64,000 bases of DNA from Pseudomonas hunanensis (GTDB lineage: Bacteria; Pseudomonadota; Gammaproteobacteria; Pseudomonadales; Pseudomonadaceae): assembly GCF_013393325.1 (NCBI RefSeq), contig NZ_QJRC01000098.1, positions 310,001 through 374,000 on the forward strand, written 5' to 3'. The notes under the pieces were generated by a model, which was given only the letters and a program-made list of their open reading frames with translations, ran no database searches and was not told where the DNA came from. The position numbers and the translations under genes are program-made. Shown here in pieces: positions 1 to 9,050 of this stretch. Numbering within the stretch: the stretch's first letter is position 1; each line of letters starts with the position of its first letter.

Positions 1-416
1 AGAATCACCAGGGCGAGCATCTGCGCCGCCGTCTTCCACTTGCCAAGGTTGGACACCGCCACATGTGCCCGTGCACCCAGCTCGGCCATCCACTCGCGCA
101 GTGCCGACACCACGATTTCGCGACCGATGATCACTGCCGCAGGCAGGGTCAGCCAGAAGTTGGCGTGGGTTTGCACCAGCAGCACCAAGGCCACCGCCAC
201 CATCAGCTTGTCGGCCACAGGGTCCAGGAAGGCACCGAACGGCGTGCTCTGCTGCAGGCGACGCGCCAGGTAGCCGTCCAGCCAGTCGGTGGCGGCGGCG
301 ACGGCGAACACACTGCTGGCGGCCATGTAGCTCCAGTGATAAGGCACATAGAACAGCAGAATGAAGATCGGGATGAGCAGGACGCGTAGAACGGTGAGCA
401 GGTTTGGAATATTCAT
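1..416 (-). CDS. pgsA: CDP-diacylglycerol--glycerol-3-phosphate 3-phosphatidyltransferase (partial, 3' end outside window)
   Basis: This integral membrane enzyme makes phosphatidylglycerol phosphate, the committed step of anionic phospholipid synthesis. The reverse strand reads from ATG at 416 (MNIPNLLTVLRVLLIPIFIL) and stays open to the window edge. The CDP-alcohol phosphotransferase signature DGx2ARx8Gx3Dx3D is complete, within DWLDGYLARR and GAFLDPVADK, and is followed by hydrophobic segments. It lies 33 nt downstream of uvrC on the same strand, the gacA-uvrC-pgsA order known in pseudomonads. The C-terminal part is missing only because the window ends. Confidence 0.95.
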   Translation of the reverse strand, partial: MNIPNLLTVLRVLLIPIFILLFYVPYHWSYMAASSVFAVAAATDWLDGYLARRLQQSTPFGAFLDPVADKLMVAVALVLLVQTHANFWLTLPAAVIIGREIVVSALREWMAELGARAHVAVSNLGKWKTAAQMLALVI

Positions 417-449
417 CGGTACGACTGGCTGCAAGTTGAGCCCGGCATT

Positions 450-2273
450 CTACTCGCTATGCAGGCTGGCATAAATTGATTCGGCAAGCTTTTTACTGAT
501 GCCGGGCGCTTTGGCTATTTCATCGATACTGGCGCGGTTGAGCTCTTGCAGGCCGCCGAAATGTTTCAGCAGGTCGCGGCGACGCTTCGGCCCTACCCCG
601 GCTACATCTTCAAGGCTGGACACCCGACGGGCCTTGCCACGGCGGGCGCGGTGGCCGGTGATGGCAAAACGGTGGGCTTCGTCGCGGATCTGCTGGATCA
701 GGTGCAACGCCGAGGAATCGCCTTTGAGGGTGAATTCGTGGTGCACGTCGTTCAGGTACAGGGTTTCGAAACCCGCCTTGCGCGTTACGCCCTTGGCCAC
801 ACCGAGCAGGGTCAGGTCGGTAAAGCCCAGCTCCTGCATCACGTCGCGGGCCATGTTCAGCTGGCCTTTGCCGCCGTCCACCAGCAGCACATCAGGCAGT
901 TTGCCCTCGCCGTCCTTGATACGCCCGTAGCGACGGGTCAGGGCCTGGTGCATGGCGGCATAGTCGTCACCCGCCGTGACGCCTTCGATATTGAAGCGCC
1001 GGTAATCGGATTTCAGCGGGCCTTCGGGGCCGAACACCACGCAGCTGGCCACGGTGGCTTCGCCACTGGAGTGGCTGATGTCGTAGCATTCCAGGCGTTG
1101 CGGCACTTCGTCCAGGCCCAGCACTTCGGCCAGGGCTTCGAAACGTGCGGCCATGTGCTGACGGTTGGCCAGGCGGGCATTCAGCGCCTGCTCGGCATTG
1201 GTCACCGCCAGCTGCTGCCAGCGGGCGCGGGTGCCACGCACCCGGTGGCTGATGGTCAGCTCGCGGCCACGCAGTGTGTGCAGTGCCTCGGTAATGGCGT
1301 CGAAGTCTTCGTGAACAACGTTGACGATCAACTCGCCTGGCAATTCGCGCTCTGCGTTGCCCAGGTAGTACTGGGAAAGGAAGGCGGCCATGACCTCGGC
1401 CACTTCCTCTTCGATGCCCACCTGCGGGAAGAAGTTCTTGCTACCCAGCACTCGTCCGCCACGCACGCTGATCAAGTGCACACAGGCACCACCTGGGTTG
1501 ACGAAGGCCGCGATCACGTCGACATCGCCGTTGCCGCCTTCGATGTACTGCTGGTCCTGCACGCGGCGCAGCAGCGCGATCTGGTCACGAAGTTCGGCGG
1601 CTTTTTCGAAATTGAGGGCCATGGCGGCCTTTTCCATTTCGGCATTCAATTCGTTGCCCAGTTGCTGGCTACGGCCCTCCAGGAACATCACCGAATGGCG
1701 CACGTCCTCGGCGTATTCCTCAGCGCTCACCAGGTCGGTACAAGGCCCTTTGCAGCGCTTTATCTGGTACTGCAGGCATGGCCGGGTGCGGTTGGCGTAG
1801 TAGCTGTCTTCGCACTGGCGCACGGAAAAGGCCTTTTGCAGCAGGCTGAGGCTTTCGCGGATCGCCCCGGCGCTGGGGTAAGGGCCGAAGTAGCGGCCCT
1901 TGGCTTTTTTCGCCCCACGGTGAATGCCCAATCGTGGGAACTCACCGTCGGACAGGAACACGTAGGGGTAGGATTTATCGTCGCGCAGCAGAATGTTGTA
2001 GGGCGGCCGCCATTCCTTGATCAGGTTCTGCTCCAGCAGCAACGCCTCGGTTTCGTTGGCGGTGATGGTGGTTTCGACCTGGGCGATACGCGCGACCAAG
2101 GCGGCAGTCTTGGGCGCCAGGCCGGTCTTGCGAAAATAGCTGGCCAGACGCTTTTTCAGGTTCTTGGCCTTGCCCACGTAAAGCAGCCGGGCCTCGCCGT
2201 CGAACATCCGGTAAACGCCTGGGCGACCACTGCAGGTCGCCAGGAATGCGCTGGCATCAAAATCTTGGGACAT
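450..2273 (-). CDS. uvrC: Excinuclease ABC subunit C
   Basis: UvrC makes both incisions around a lesion in nucleotide excision repair, acting with UvrB-DNA complexes in the cytoplasm. The 607-residue product matches the family length. It has an N-terminal GIY-YIG nuclease domain (PGVYRMF...LYVGKAKNLKKR, about residues 17-50), a central UVR motif (NFEKAAELRDQI), the RNase H-like C-terminal nuclease (CYDISHSSGE) and C-terminal helix-hairpin-helix motifs (VAGVGPKRRRDLL). It starts at ATG 2273, only 6 nt after the gacA stop, with no clear Shine-Dalgarno of its own, which suggests translational coupling to gacA. Confidence 0.97.
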   Translation of the reverse strand: MSQDFDASAFLATCSGRPGVYRMFDGEARLLYVGKAKNLKKRLASYFRKTGLAPKTAALVARIAQVETTITANETEALLLEQNLIKEWRPPYNILLRDDKSYPYVFLSDGEFPRLGIHRGAKKAKGRYFGPYPSAGAIRESLSLLQKAFSVRQCEDSYYANRTRPCLQYQIKRCKGPCTDLVSAEEYAEDVRHSVMFLEGRSQQLGNELNAEMEKAAMALNFEKAAELRDQIALLRRVQDQQYIEGGNGDVDVIAAFVNPGGACVHLISVRGGRVLGSKNFFPQVGIEEEVAEVMAAFLSQYYLGNAERELPGELIVNVVHEDFDAITEALHTLRGRELTISHRVRGTRARWQQLAVTNAEQALNARLANRQHMAARFEALAEVLGLDEVPQRLECYDISHSSGEATVASCVVFGPEGPLKSDYRRFNIEGVTAGDDYAAMHQALTRRYGRIKDGEGKLPDVLLVDGGKGQLNMARDVMQELGFTDLTLLGVAKGVTRKAGFETLYLNDVHHEFTLKGDSSALHLIQQIRDEAHRFAITGHRARRGKARRVSSLEDVAGVGPKRRRDLLKHFGGLQELNRASIDEIAKAPGISKKLAESIYASLHSE

Positions 2274-2279
2274 GGGGGG

Positions 2280-2918
2280 TTACAGGCTTGCGTCAACCAT
2301 ACCGTGGCGAACGGCCAGCAAGGTCAGTTCGACGTCGCTGGTGACCGAGAGTTTTTCAAAGATCCGATAACGGTAAGTATTGACGGTCTTGGGCGAGAGG
2401 CACAATTTGTCAGAGATGATCTGCACCTTTTGGCAGCCGACGATCATCAGGGCAATCTGGATTTCCCGTTCGGACAATGTGTCGAACGGCGAGCCCTGTG
2501 GCTGGAACGGTTTCAGCGCCAGCTGCTGGGCAATCTGCGGGCTGATGTAACGCTGGCCGGCAAAAGCCAAGCGAATGGCCTGAACCATTTCATCGAGGCC
2601 TGCGCCCTTGGTCAGGTAGCCAGCAGCGCCGGCCTGCAGCAAACGTGTGGGGAACGGATCTTCCTCGCACACCGTCACCGCCACCACCTTGATGTCCGGG
2701 TGGCTGCGCAGCAGCTTGCGGGTGGCTTCCAGCCCGCCGATGCCTGGCATTTTCACGTCCATCAGCACCACGTCCGGCTTCAGCTCTCTGGCCAGCTTGA
2801 GTGCCGACTCGCCTGAATCCCCCTCACCCACCACCTGCAAGCCATCGATGTCGGCCAGCATGCGGGTAATACCGGTTCGTACCAGATCGTGATCATCGAC
2901 CACTAAGACCCTAATCAA
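2280..2918 (-). CDS. gacA: Response regulator GacA (UvrY family)
   Basis: GacA is the DNA-binding partner of the GacS sensor kinase and activates the Rsm small RNAs that control secondary metabolism and biofilm formation. The receiver domain shows VVDDHDL and the phosphoacceptor Asp54 in VVLMDVKMPG. The C-terminal LuxR/FixJ helix-turn-helix contains LSEREIQIALMI and LSPKTVNTYRYRIF. I place the start at TTG 2918 because a GAGG lies 7 nt upstream. The GTG at 2924 is only 1 nt from that GAGG. From TTG the protein is 212 residues and begins MIRVLVVDD, as GacA proteins do. It heads the gacA-uvrC-pgsA group. Confidence 0.95.
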   Translation of the reverse strand: MIRVLVVDDHDLVRTGITRMLADIDGLQVVGEGDSGESALKLARELKPDVVLMDVKMPGIGGLEATRKLLRSHPDIKVVAVTVCEEDPFPTRLLQAGAAGYLTKGAGLDEMVQAIRLAFAGQRYISPQIAQQLALKPFQPQGSPFDTLSEREIQIALMIVGCQKVQIISDKLCLSPKTVNTYRYRIFEKLSVTSDVELTLLAVRHGMVDASL

Positions 2919-2981
2919 GCACACACCTCGTAAACAGGGCGATTGGATCCCGCCACCTTAACAAAATTTTTCCCGGTGGGC

Positions 2982-3371
2982 CTAGCGCATTACTTCCTTC
3001 AGAAAAGCCTGACGTTCAACGGTAAGCGGCCTCACTGTTTGCCTAGGCTTGGCGTTGTCGGCCAACCGCCCCAACAGATGCCAGAGCGCCGCCTGATCGT
3101 CCAGCGATAATTGTCGAAAAGCCCCCAGCAAACCCGACTCGTCGGTGCTCAAGCCTTGCAGCGGTGCAGGGGTACGCAGGCCGCTGAGCACGTACAGCGC
3201 GTCCACACCCCTGGCCGCCAGTGCCGCCAGGTAGTCGACCCGCGGCGTGCGCTCACCGCTTTCGTACTTACCCTGGGCATTGGGCTCGACCCCGCCGATA
3301 TCGCCAAATACGCGCTGGGTCATGCCCAGCCGTTCACGCTCTTCCCGCAGCCGTGGACCGATTCCATTCAT
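2982..3371 (-). CDS. XRE-family transcriptional regulator
   Basis: A small cytoplasmic DNA-binding protein of 129 residues. The N-terminal half is a Cro/C1 helix-turn-helix (LREERERLGMTQRVFGDIGG, then KYESGERTPRVDYLAAL). The rest (residues about 65-129) is a helical tail of unknown role. The start ATG at 3371 is preceded by a strong AGAGGAGA ribosome site. It lies upstream of gacA on the same strand but 63 nt away, so co-transcription is uncertain. The regulated genes cannot be told from sequence. Confidence 0.85.
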   Translation of the reverse strand: MNGIGPRLREERERLGMTQRVFGDIGGVEPNAQGKYESGERTPRVDYLAALAARGVDALYVLSGLRTPAPLQGLSTDESGLLGAFRQLSLDDQAALWHLLGRLADNAKPRQTVRPLTVERQAFLKEVMR

Positions 3372-3486
3372 AGGGCTTCTCCTCTTCCCTGATCGCCGTC
3401 ATGCACGGCCTACCCACCTGCAGGCAGCCGTAAACGTGTGGATCCACTATGCCCCTGCTCTGCAGTCGCGACAAGCCATCATTTAG

Positions 3487-3921
3487 CTATTGGCCGATTA
3501 CCCGCTGCATACGTACGAAGCAATCGTCCGCCCCCATTTCGACGAAGCCGTGGCGCTGGTACAGCAAGCGGGCCGGGTTGCTGCGAAACACCATCAGCCG
3601 CAGTAGCGCAAGGCGCCGTTGCCTGGCCCACAGCGCCAGCTGTTCCAACACCCAGCCACCGACCCCACGCCCACGGTGCTCGGGCAACAGGTGCAACTCG
3701 CGGATGAACAGCGCCTGTCGGTCCTGGCTGAGGCTGCAAAAACCCAGCAGGGTGCTACCTTCGGTCACCAGCCACTGTTCACGCCAGCCCCAGGCTTCGT
3801 CGAAGGCCTCTTCGATCCACAGCAGGTCGTATTCGCGGTAGTACGGCAACATGGCCCGGCGAGTGAGGTCACGGGCGAAGGTGCAGTGGGTGTCGTCGGC
3901 GGGGGTTAACTGTAAGGGCAT
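3487..3921 (-). CDS. GNAT-family N-acetyltransferase
   Basis: A 144-residue GCN5-related acetyltransferase that would transfer acetyl from acetyl-CoA to an unknown amine. The acetyl-CoA-binding motif A is visible as LLPEHRGRGVGGWVLEQL (about residues 77-95, R-x-x-G-x-G form). The C-terminal motif B segment contains NPARLLYQRHGFVEMG, typical of the fold. It lies 10 nt after the start of the DUF488 gene region on the same strand, so the two may be co-transcribed. Substrate is unknown. Confidence 0.85.
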   Translation of the reverse strand: MPLQLTPADDTHCTFARDLTRRAMLPYYREYDLLWIEEAFDEAWGWREQWLVTEGSTLLGFCSLSQDRQALFIRELHLLPEHRGRGVGGWVLEQLALWARQRRLALLRLMVFRSNPARLLYQRHGFVEMGADDCFVRMQRVIGQ

Positions 3922-3931
3922 CGCTTATCGC

Positions 3932-4318
3932 TCATCGGGCATAACAGACTGGCGAACTACCAGGCCCACGCCGGTCCAGTTCGTCTTCCAGCCATTCGGC
4001 CAGCACTCGGGCATTGTTGTGCTCAGTGTCCTTGCCGGCAAAAAGCAATGTCAGCGTACCCTTGCCAGCCATGTCCAGTAGCGGATACCAGTGCTCGGGG
4101 TGGGCCGCCAGCTGTTGCTGGTAGCGCTGGGTAAAACCGGCAAAATCGATCTCACCCTGATGAAATGCCTTGCGCAACTCTGCCGAGGGTGCCACCTCGC
4201 GCAACCACTCCCCGTGCAGGTCTTCCTTGCGTTTGTTGCGCGGCCACAGGCGGTCGACCAGCACGCGCTGGCCATCTTCATCCGAGACCGCATCGTAGAC
4301 ACGCTTGCAGCGAATCAT
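3932..4318 (-). CDS. DUF488 family protein (YeaO-like)
   Basis: A 128-residue cytoplasmic protein that fits the DUF488 family through its conserved N-terminal block (RVYDAVSDEDGQRVLVDRLW, then PRNKRKED) and the later LLFAGKDTEHNNARVLAEWL. The family has no firmly established biochemical role that I can assign here. It starts at ATG 4318 and is followed after 10 nt by the GNAT gene on the same strand, suggesting a two-gene unit. It is divergent from the phosphate transporter. Confidence 0.8.
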   Translation of the reverse strand: MIRCKRVYDAVSDEDGQRVLVDRLWPRNKRKEDLHGEWLREVAPSAELRKAFHQGEIDFAGFTQRYQQQLAAHPEHWYPLLDMAGKGTLTLLFAGKDTEHNNARVLAEWLEDELDRRGPGSSPVCYAR

Positions 4319-4445
4319 GGGTTGCTCCTGCCATTACCGTCCGTCTTGAGCCTAGATAATTCATTGATCGAGGTCACGGCCGACTCGCCAATTGTTTCTA
4401 TGCTCAAGGCCTTTGGCAACTTCGCCCACGCCAACCGGAGCCCTC

Positions 4446-6062
4446 ATGGCAACCCCGTCAGTGGCCAGCCAGCCGCAACTGGCCCAACGCGATTCCCGCC
4501 CGCAGCTCGTCCACAAGCCCGGGCGTGCCACCTTGGTGCTGTTCTTCGGCCTGTTGCTGGCAGGCATCGCCTACACCGCTTGGAGCCTCAAGCAGGATGT
4601 AACCGCCAGCGGCACGGTTATCACCACGGTCACACCCTTCCTGCTCCTGGGCCTGGCGCTGGTGATTGCCTTGGGCTTCGAGTTCGTCAACGGCTTCCAC
4701 GACACCGCCAACGCGGTAGCCACGGTGATATACACCCATTCGTTGCCGGCACCGATAGCGGTGGTATGGTCCGGGCTGTGCAACTTCCTGGGGGTGCTGC
4801 TTTCCAGCGGCGCGGTGGCGTTCGGCATCATCGCCCTGCTGCCGGTAGAACTGATTTTGCAGGTTGGCTCGTCAGCCGGCTTCGCCATGGTCTTCGCCCT
4901 GCTACTGGCGGCGATCATCTGGAACCTTGGCACCTGGTGGTTGGGCCTGCCGGCGTCGTCCTCGCACACCCTAATCGGCTCGATCATCGGCGTGGGCGTG
5001 GCCAATGCACTGATGCATGGGCGCGACGGCACCAGCGGGGTGGACTGGGCCCAGGCCAGCAAGGTGGGGTATGCCTTGCTGTTTTCGCCGCTGATCGGTT
5101 TTGCCTGCGCTGCCCTCCTGCTGTTGGCCCTGCGCGCGCTGGTCAAACGCAAAGAGCTGTACCAGGCGCCAGAAGGCCGCACCCCTCCGCCTTGGTGGAT
5201 CCGCGGGGTGCTGATCCTGACCTGCACCGGGGTATCGTTCGCCCACGGCTCCAACGACGGCCAGAAAGGCATGGGCCTGATCATGCTGATTCTGGTGGGC
5301 ACCCTGCCGATGGCTTACGCGCTGAACAAGACCATGCCCAATGAGCAGGCCCTGCAGTTTTCTGCCGTCGCCGAAGTAACCCGCCAGGCCTTGCTGCGCA
5401 GCGACCCGCATGCGGCCCCGGCCGACCCACGCCAGGTACTCACCCTGTTCATTGCCGAACCCAAGGCCAGCCCGCAACTGGTCCCGGCATTGGCCGCACT
5501 CACCGGGATGATCGGCGAACAGGTCAAAGGCTACGGTTCGCTCAAGCGCGTCCCCGCCGAAGCCATGGCCAACGTGCGCAACGACATGTACCTGACCAGT
5601 GAAGCCATCCGCCTCATGGAGAAAAACCGGCTGGTGGCATTCGATGCCGACACCCGCAACCATGTGCAGCTGTTCAAGACCCAGTTGGACGACGCCACTC
5701 GCTACATCCCGCTGTGGGTGAAGGTGGCCGTGGCCATCGCGCTGGGGCTGGGGACCATGGTGGGCTGGCGGCGCATTGTGGTCACGGTTGGCGAGAAGAT
5801 CGGCAAGACCCACCTCAGCTATGCCCAAGGGGCTTCGGCCGAAGTGGTGGCTATGTGCACCATTGGCGCAGCGGACATGTTCGGGCTGCCGGTTTCGACC
5901 ACCCATGTGCTGAGTTCGGGGGTAGCCGGGACCATGGTTGCCAATGGCTCGGGGCTTCAGAAGCGCACGCTGATCAATCTGCTGATGGCCTGGGTGCTGA
6001 CCCTGCCAGCGGCAATGCTGTTGGCAGGGAGCCTGTACTGGCTGCTGAACCAGATCTTCTAG
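4446..6062 (+). CDS. Inorganic phosphate transporter, PiT family
   Basis: A low-affinity metal-phosphate symporter of the inner membrane, 538 residues. Both PiT signature repeats are present: GFEFVNGFHDTANAVATVIY near residue 80 and FAHGSNDGQKGMGLIML near residue 265. About ten hydrophobic segments are split by a long hydrophilic central loop (roughly residues 300-435), as in PitA-type proteins. I chose ATG 4446 because GGAG lies 6 nt upstream. An in-frame extension to 4392 lacks a ribosome site. I saw no obvious Pho box upstream. Confidence 0.93.
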   Translation: MATPSVASQPQLAQRDSRPQLVHKPGRATLVLFFGLLLAGIAYTAWSLKQDVTASGTVITTVTPFLLLGLALVIALGFEFVNGFHDTANAVATVIYTHSLPAPIAVVWSGLCNFLGVLLSSGAVAFGIIALLPVELILQVGSSAGFAMVFALLLAAIIWNLGTWWLGLPASSSHTLIGSIIGVGVANALMHGRDGTSGVDWAQASKVGYALLFSPLIGFACAALLLLALRALVKRKELYQAPEGRTPPPWWIRGVLILTCTGVSFAHGSNDGQKGMGLIMLILVGTLPMAYALNKTMPNEQALQFSAVAEVTRQALLRSDPHAAPADPRQVLTLFIAEPKASPQLVPALAALTGMIGEQVKGYGSLKRVPAEAMANVRNDMYLTSEAIRLMEKNRLVAFDADTRNHVQLFKTQLDDATRYIPLWVKVAVAIALGLGTMVGWRRIVVTVGEKIGKTHLSYAQGASAEVVAMCTIGAADMFGLPVSTTHVLSSGVAGTMVANGSGLQKRTLINLLMAWVLTLPAAMLLAGSLYWLLNQIF

Positions 6063-6074
6063 TCAGCGGGGTGA

Positions 6075-6770
6075 TCAGGCGGGGATTTTCAGGCCGCGCT
6101 GCACCGCCGGCCGCTCGAGGAACGCGGCCAGCACCCGCTGCACGTCCTTGAACTGATCAAAACCGACCAACTCCCGGGCGTTGTAACGTTCCACCAGGTT
6201 ACGCACCCACGGGAAAATGGCGATGTCGGCGATGCTGTATTCGTCAACCATCCACTCCCGCCCTTTCAAGTGCCGATCCAGCACACCCAGCAGGCGCTTG
6301 GACTCGTTGACATAGCGGTCACGCGGGCGCTTGTCTTCATATTCCTTGCCAGCAAAGAAGTGAAAGAAACCGACCTGGCCAAACATCGGCCCGATGCCGC
6401 CCATCTGGAACATCAGCCACTGCAGGGTCTGGTAACGCTGGGCCGGGTCCTGGCTGAGCAACTGGCCGCTCTTCTCTGCCAGGTACTGCAGAATCGCCCC
6501 CGACTCGAACAGCGGCAGCGGCTGGCCGCCCGGCCCGTTGGGGTCGAGGATGGCGGGGATCTTGTTGTTGGCACTGAGTGAGATGAACTCGGCACTCAAC
6601 TGGTCATCGTTGTCGAAGCTGACCTTGTGCGGCTCATAGGCCAGGCCGATTTCCTCGAGCATGATCGACACCTTGACGCCATTGGGCGTCGGCAGCGAGT
6701 ACAGCTGCAGGCGTTCAGGGTGTTTGGCGGGCCACTTGCGGGTAATGGGGAAAGCACTGAGATCGGTCAT
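6075..6770 (-). CDS. Glutathione S-transferase family protein (YghU/YfcG-like)
   Basis: A soluble thioredoxin-fold plus helical-domain protein of 231 residues. The N-terminal half has LYSLPTPNGVKVSIMLEE and the glutathione-site stretch NNKIPAILDPNG...LFESGAILQYLAEK. The C-terminal helical domain contains the N-capping-like SIADIAIFPWVR. The TPNG-type motif resembles the E. coli YfcG/YghU group, which act as disulfide-bond reductases; that specific role is inferred. ATG 6770 has AAGG 6 nt upstream and is preferred to TTG 6776. It converges with the phosphate transporter with 12 nt between stops. Confidence 0.88.
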   Translation of the reverse strand: MTDLSAFPITRKWPAKHPERLQLYSLPTPNGVKVSIMLEEIGLAYEPHKVSFDNDDQLSAEFISLSANNKIPAILDPNGPGGQPLPLFESGAILQYLAEKSGQLLSQDPAQRYQTLQWLMFQMGGIGPMFGQVGFFHFFAGKEYEDKRPRDRYVNESKRLLGVLDRHLKGREWMVDEYSIADIAIFPWVRNLVERYNARELVGFDQFKDVQRVLAAFLERPAVQRGLKIPA

Positions 6771-6857
6771 GATCAACCTTGCCTGGGGGATGAACCTGTC
6801 ACTCTAGAGACATCCCCGGCCGGTGACCATCACCGACCACTCATCAGCGCGGGCAAC

Positions 6858-7355
6858 TCAGGCCTGGCCATGGGCCTTGAGCTTGAGTTTTTCGGTATCC
6901 ACACGCACGAACACCGAGTCGGCACTCACGGTCAGCACGTCGCCAGCCCAAACTTCGCAGATAACCCGGCTCTTGCGACCCACTTCGCCCTCCACACGCG
7001 CCTTGAGCAGCAACTCGACACCCATCGGCGTAGGTTTCAGGTAGGTCAGGTTAAGTGTGCCGGTAACGCAGTCTATACGTGGCAGGCTGCCGGGCTCGCG
7101 GCCTTCGTTGCGGTAGTGGTAGGCCATGGCTGTCCAGTTGGAGTGGCAGTCGACCAGCATCGCCAGCAGGCCACCGTAAACCAGGCCGGGCCAGCCAATG
7201 AAGGTGCTGTCGGGCGAGTGCCGGCACAACAGGTGAACGCCGTCGGCGTCCCAGTGACTTTGCAGGTGCAGGCCGCTTGGGTGGGAACAGCCGCAGCCGT
7301 AGCAGGTACCCTCCGGCGCCGCGAGGGCCTGAAGGGAAAGGGGTTGGTCGTTCAT
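6858..7355 (-). CDS. Hotdog-fold thioesterase, PaaI family
   Basis: A 165-residue protein predicted to hydrolyse an acyl-CoA or acyl-carrier thioester. The hotdog core includes WPGLVYGGLLAMLVDCH (the family's central helix, usually G-G-x-x-A-x-L-x-D) followed by TLNLTYLKPTPMGVELLLKA. The N terminus carries CYGCGCSHPSGLHL, a Cys-rich start seen in some members. It lies downstream of the permease gene on the same strand beyond a perfect hairpin. The substrate is unknown. Confidence 0.85.
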   Translation of the reverse strand: MNDQPLSLQALAAPEGTCYGCGCSHPSGLHLQSHWDADGVHLLCRHSPDSTFIGWPGLVYGGLLAMLVDCHSNWTAMAYHYRNEGREPGSLPRIDCVTGTLNLTYLKPTPMGVELLLKARVEGEVGRKSRVICEVWAGDVLTVSADSVFVRVDTEKLKLKAHGQA

Positions 7356-7376
7356 ACGCTTCCTGTGCTTATTGAT

Positions 7377-7399
7377 ATGGGGGCGCGCAACGCCCCCAT
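7377..7399 (-). terminator. Perfect 9-bp hairpin between permease and thioesterase genes
   Basis: ATGGGGGCG, a 5-nt loop and CGCCCCCAT form a perfect GC-rich stem just after the stop of the leftward permease gene. It is followed on the minus strand by only a weakly U-rich tract, so it may attenuate transcription rather than stop it fully. Confidence 0.55.
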
Positions 7400-7412
7400 T
7401 AAAACAGAAACA

Positions 7413-8795
7413 TCAGGCCGTCTGGGCAACCACATTGGCACGCCGCTGGGTCAGCGAAACCAGCAGGATGAACGCAGTAACCCCCGCAGTCATCAGCGTT
7501 TCATAGCGGTAGGCATCGCTGAACAGCATGTAGCCCAGCACCATGACGATGGTGCCGATCACCAGCCAGGTCAGCCACGGGAACAGCCACATCTTCAGCT
7601 CGAGCGGGCGCCCTTCACGTTCGGCACGGGCACGCATGCGCAGCTGCGATACGGCAATCACCAGGTACACCAGCAGGGCGATGGCCCCCGTGGTGGACAA
7701 CAGGAAGCCGAACACCTTGCCAGGGAACACATAGTTGACCAGGCAGCCGGCAAAGCCTGCCAGGGTAGAGAAGATCACCGCCACTGTCGGCACGCCGGAA
7801 CCGGAAATGCGCTTGGTCACGCTCAGCGCCTGACCACGAGCACCCAGCGAGTAGAGCATGCGCGACGCGGTGTACAGCCCCGAGTTCATGCAACTGGTCA
7901 CCGCCACCAGTACCACCAGATCGACCAGCAGCTTGGCGCCCGGCACGTTCAGCACTTCCAGCACGCGCTGGAACGAGCCGACTGCTTTGAGCGCTGGGTC
8001 GTTCCAGGCCACCAGGGACACCACCAGGAAGATCGACGCCAGGTAGAAGATGGCGATGCGATACACCACCAAGTTGGTGGCGCGGCGGATCTTGTCTTTC
8101 GGGTTGGCGGTTTCGTCAGCGGCGATGGTGACAATTTCGGCACCGAAGAACGAGAAGATGGTGATCAGTACGCCCCCCAACACCGTCCCGAAGCCATTGG
8201 GCATGAAACCACCGTTGTCCCACAGCCGGCTGACTCCAGAGACTTCAGCCAGCGGCCAGAAGCCGAACACCGCCAAGGTGCACACCCCGATGAAGCCGAT
8301 GATCGCTACCACCTTGACCAGCGCGAACCAGTACTCGAAGGCACCGAAGTTCTTCACGCTGACCAGGTTGGTACCCGACAGCACCAGCATGATCAGGAAG
8401 GCGAACAGCCAGGACGGCACGCCAGGGAAGTAGGCGTGCAGGATGTCAGCGCCGGCAATGGCTTCCACCGGAATGATCAGTACCCAGAACCACCAGTACA
8501 ACCAGCCGATGGTAAAGCCCGCCCAAGGGCCGATGGCCTCCGAGGCATAGGTGGAGAACGAGCCGCTGTTGGGGTTGGCGATGGCCATTTCGCCGAGCAT
8601 GCGCATCACCAGCAGGACCAGCAAGCCGGTCATGGCGTAGGAAATGAGGATGGCCGGGCCGGCGGTGGCGATGGCGTTGGAAGAACCGATGAACAGGCCG
8701 GCGCCGATGATGCCGGCGATGGAGATCATGGACACCTGACGGGAGGTCAGGCCGTGTTGCAGGGAACGCTGTTTCTTGTTGTCTTGCGAAGCCAT
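7413..8795 (-). CDS. gabP: Amino acid permease, GABA permease type (APC superfamily)
   Basis: A 12-helix inner-membrane proton-coupled amino acid importer of 460 residues. The first helix carries the APC signature ISIAGIIGAGLFIGSSNAI, and the second and third helices contain MRMLGEMAIANPNSGSFSTY and GPWAGFTIGWLYWWFWVLI, typical of the AAT/GABA permease group. It is divergent from a LysR regulator (246-nt gap) that is followed by a class III aminotransferase, so uptake of an omega-amino or related amino acid is plausible. The exact substrate is inferred from similarity only. Confidence 0.85.
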   Translation of the reverse strand: MASQDNKKQRSLQHGLTSRQVSMISIAGIIGAGLFIGSSNAIATAGPAILISYAMTGLLVLLVMRMLGEMAIANPNSGSFSTYASEAIGPWAGFTIGWLYWWFWVLIIPVEAIAGADILHAYFPGVPSWLFAFLIMLVLSGTNLVSVKNFGAFEYWFALVKVVAIIGFIGVCTLAVFGFWPLAEVSGVSRLWDNGGFMPNGFGTVLGGVLITIFSFFGAEIVTIAADETANPKDKIRRATNLVVYRIAIFYLASIFLVVSLVAWNDPALKAVGSFQRVLEVLNVPGAKLLVDLVVLVAVTSCMNSGLYTASRMLYSLGARGQALSVTKRISGSGVPTVAVIFSTLAGFAGCLVNYVFPGKVFGFLLSTTGAIALLVYLVIAVSQLRMRARAEREGRPLELKMWLFPWLTWLVIGTIVMVLGYMLFSDAYRYETLMTAGVTAFILLVSLTQRRANVVAQTA

Positions 8796-9050
8796 GAAGA
8801 ACCCTCGAATGGGTCGGCCGCAGCAAAGCGGCTGAAGGTCGGAGCAGAATTCTTATAAATTTCTGATTGTCGTTGTTGTTGTTTTGCAGATGCCGGAAGC
8901 GGGTACTGACCTCCTCTTCGCATGACCGGTTGTAATCGTTGATCCAGGTCAGTATTAATCTATAGGCCGGGGTCAACAAACGACCTTTTCGAACCACATG
9001 ATTCCGTTTTGGAATGAACTTCATCCTTTTTTGCTCGGTATTTGCCCGTC

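Noticed and set aside
546..2816. 756-codon open frame antisense to uvrC and gacA
   Set aside because: It covers two well-recognised genes on the other strand, has a repetitive His/Gln/Ala/Gly composition typical of GC-biased shadow frames, and no domain.
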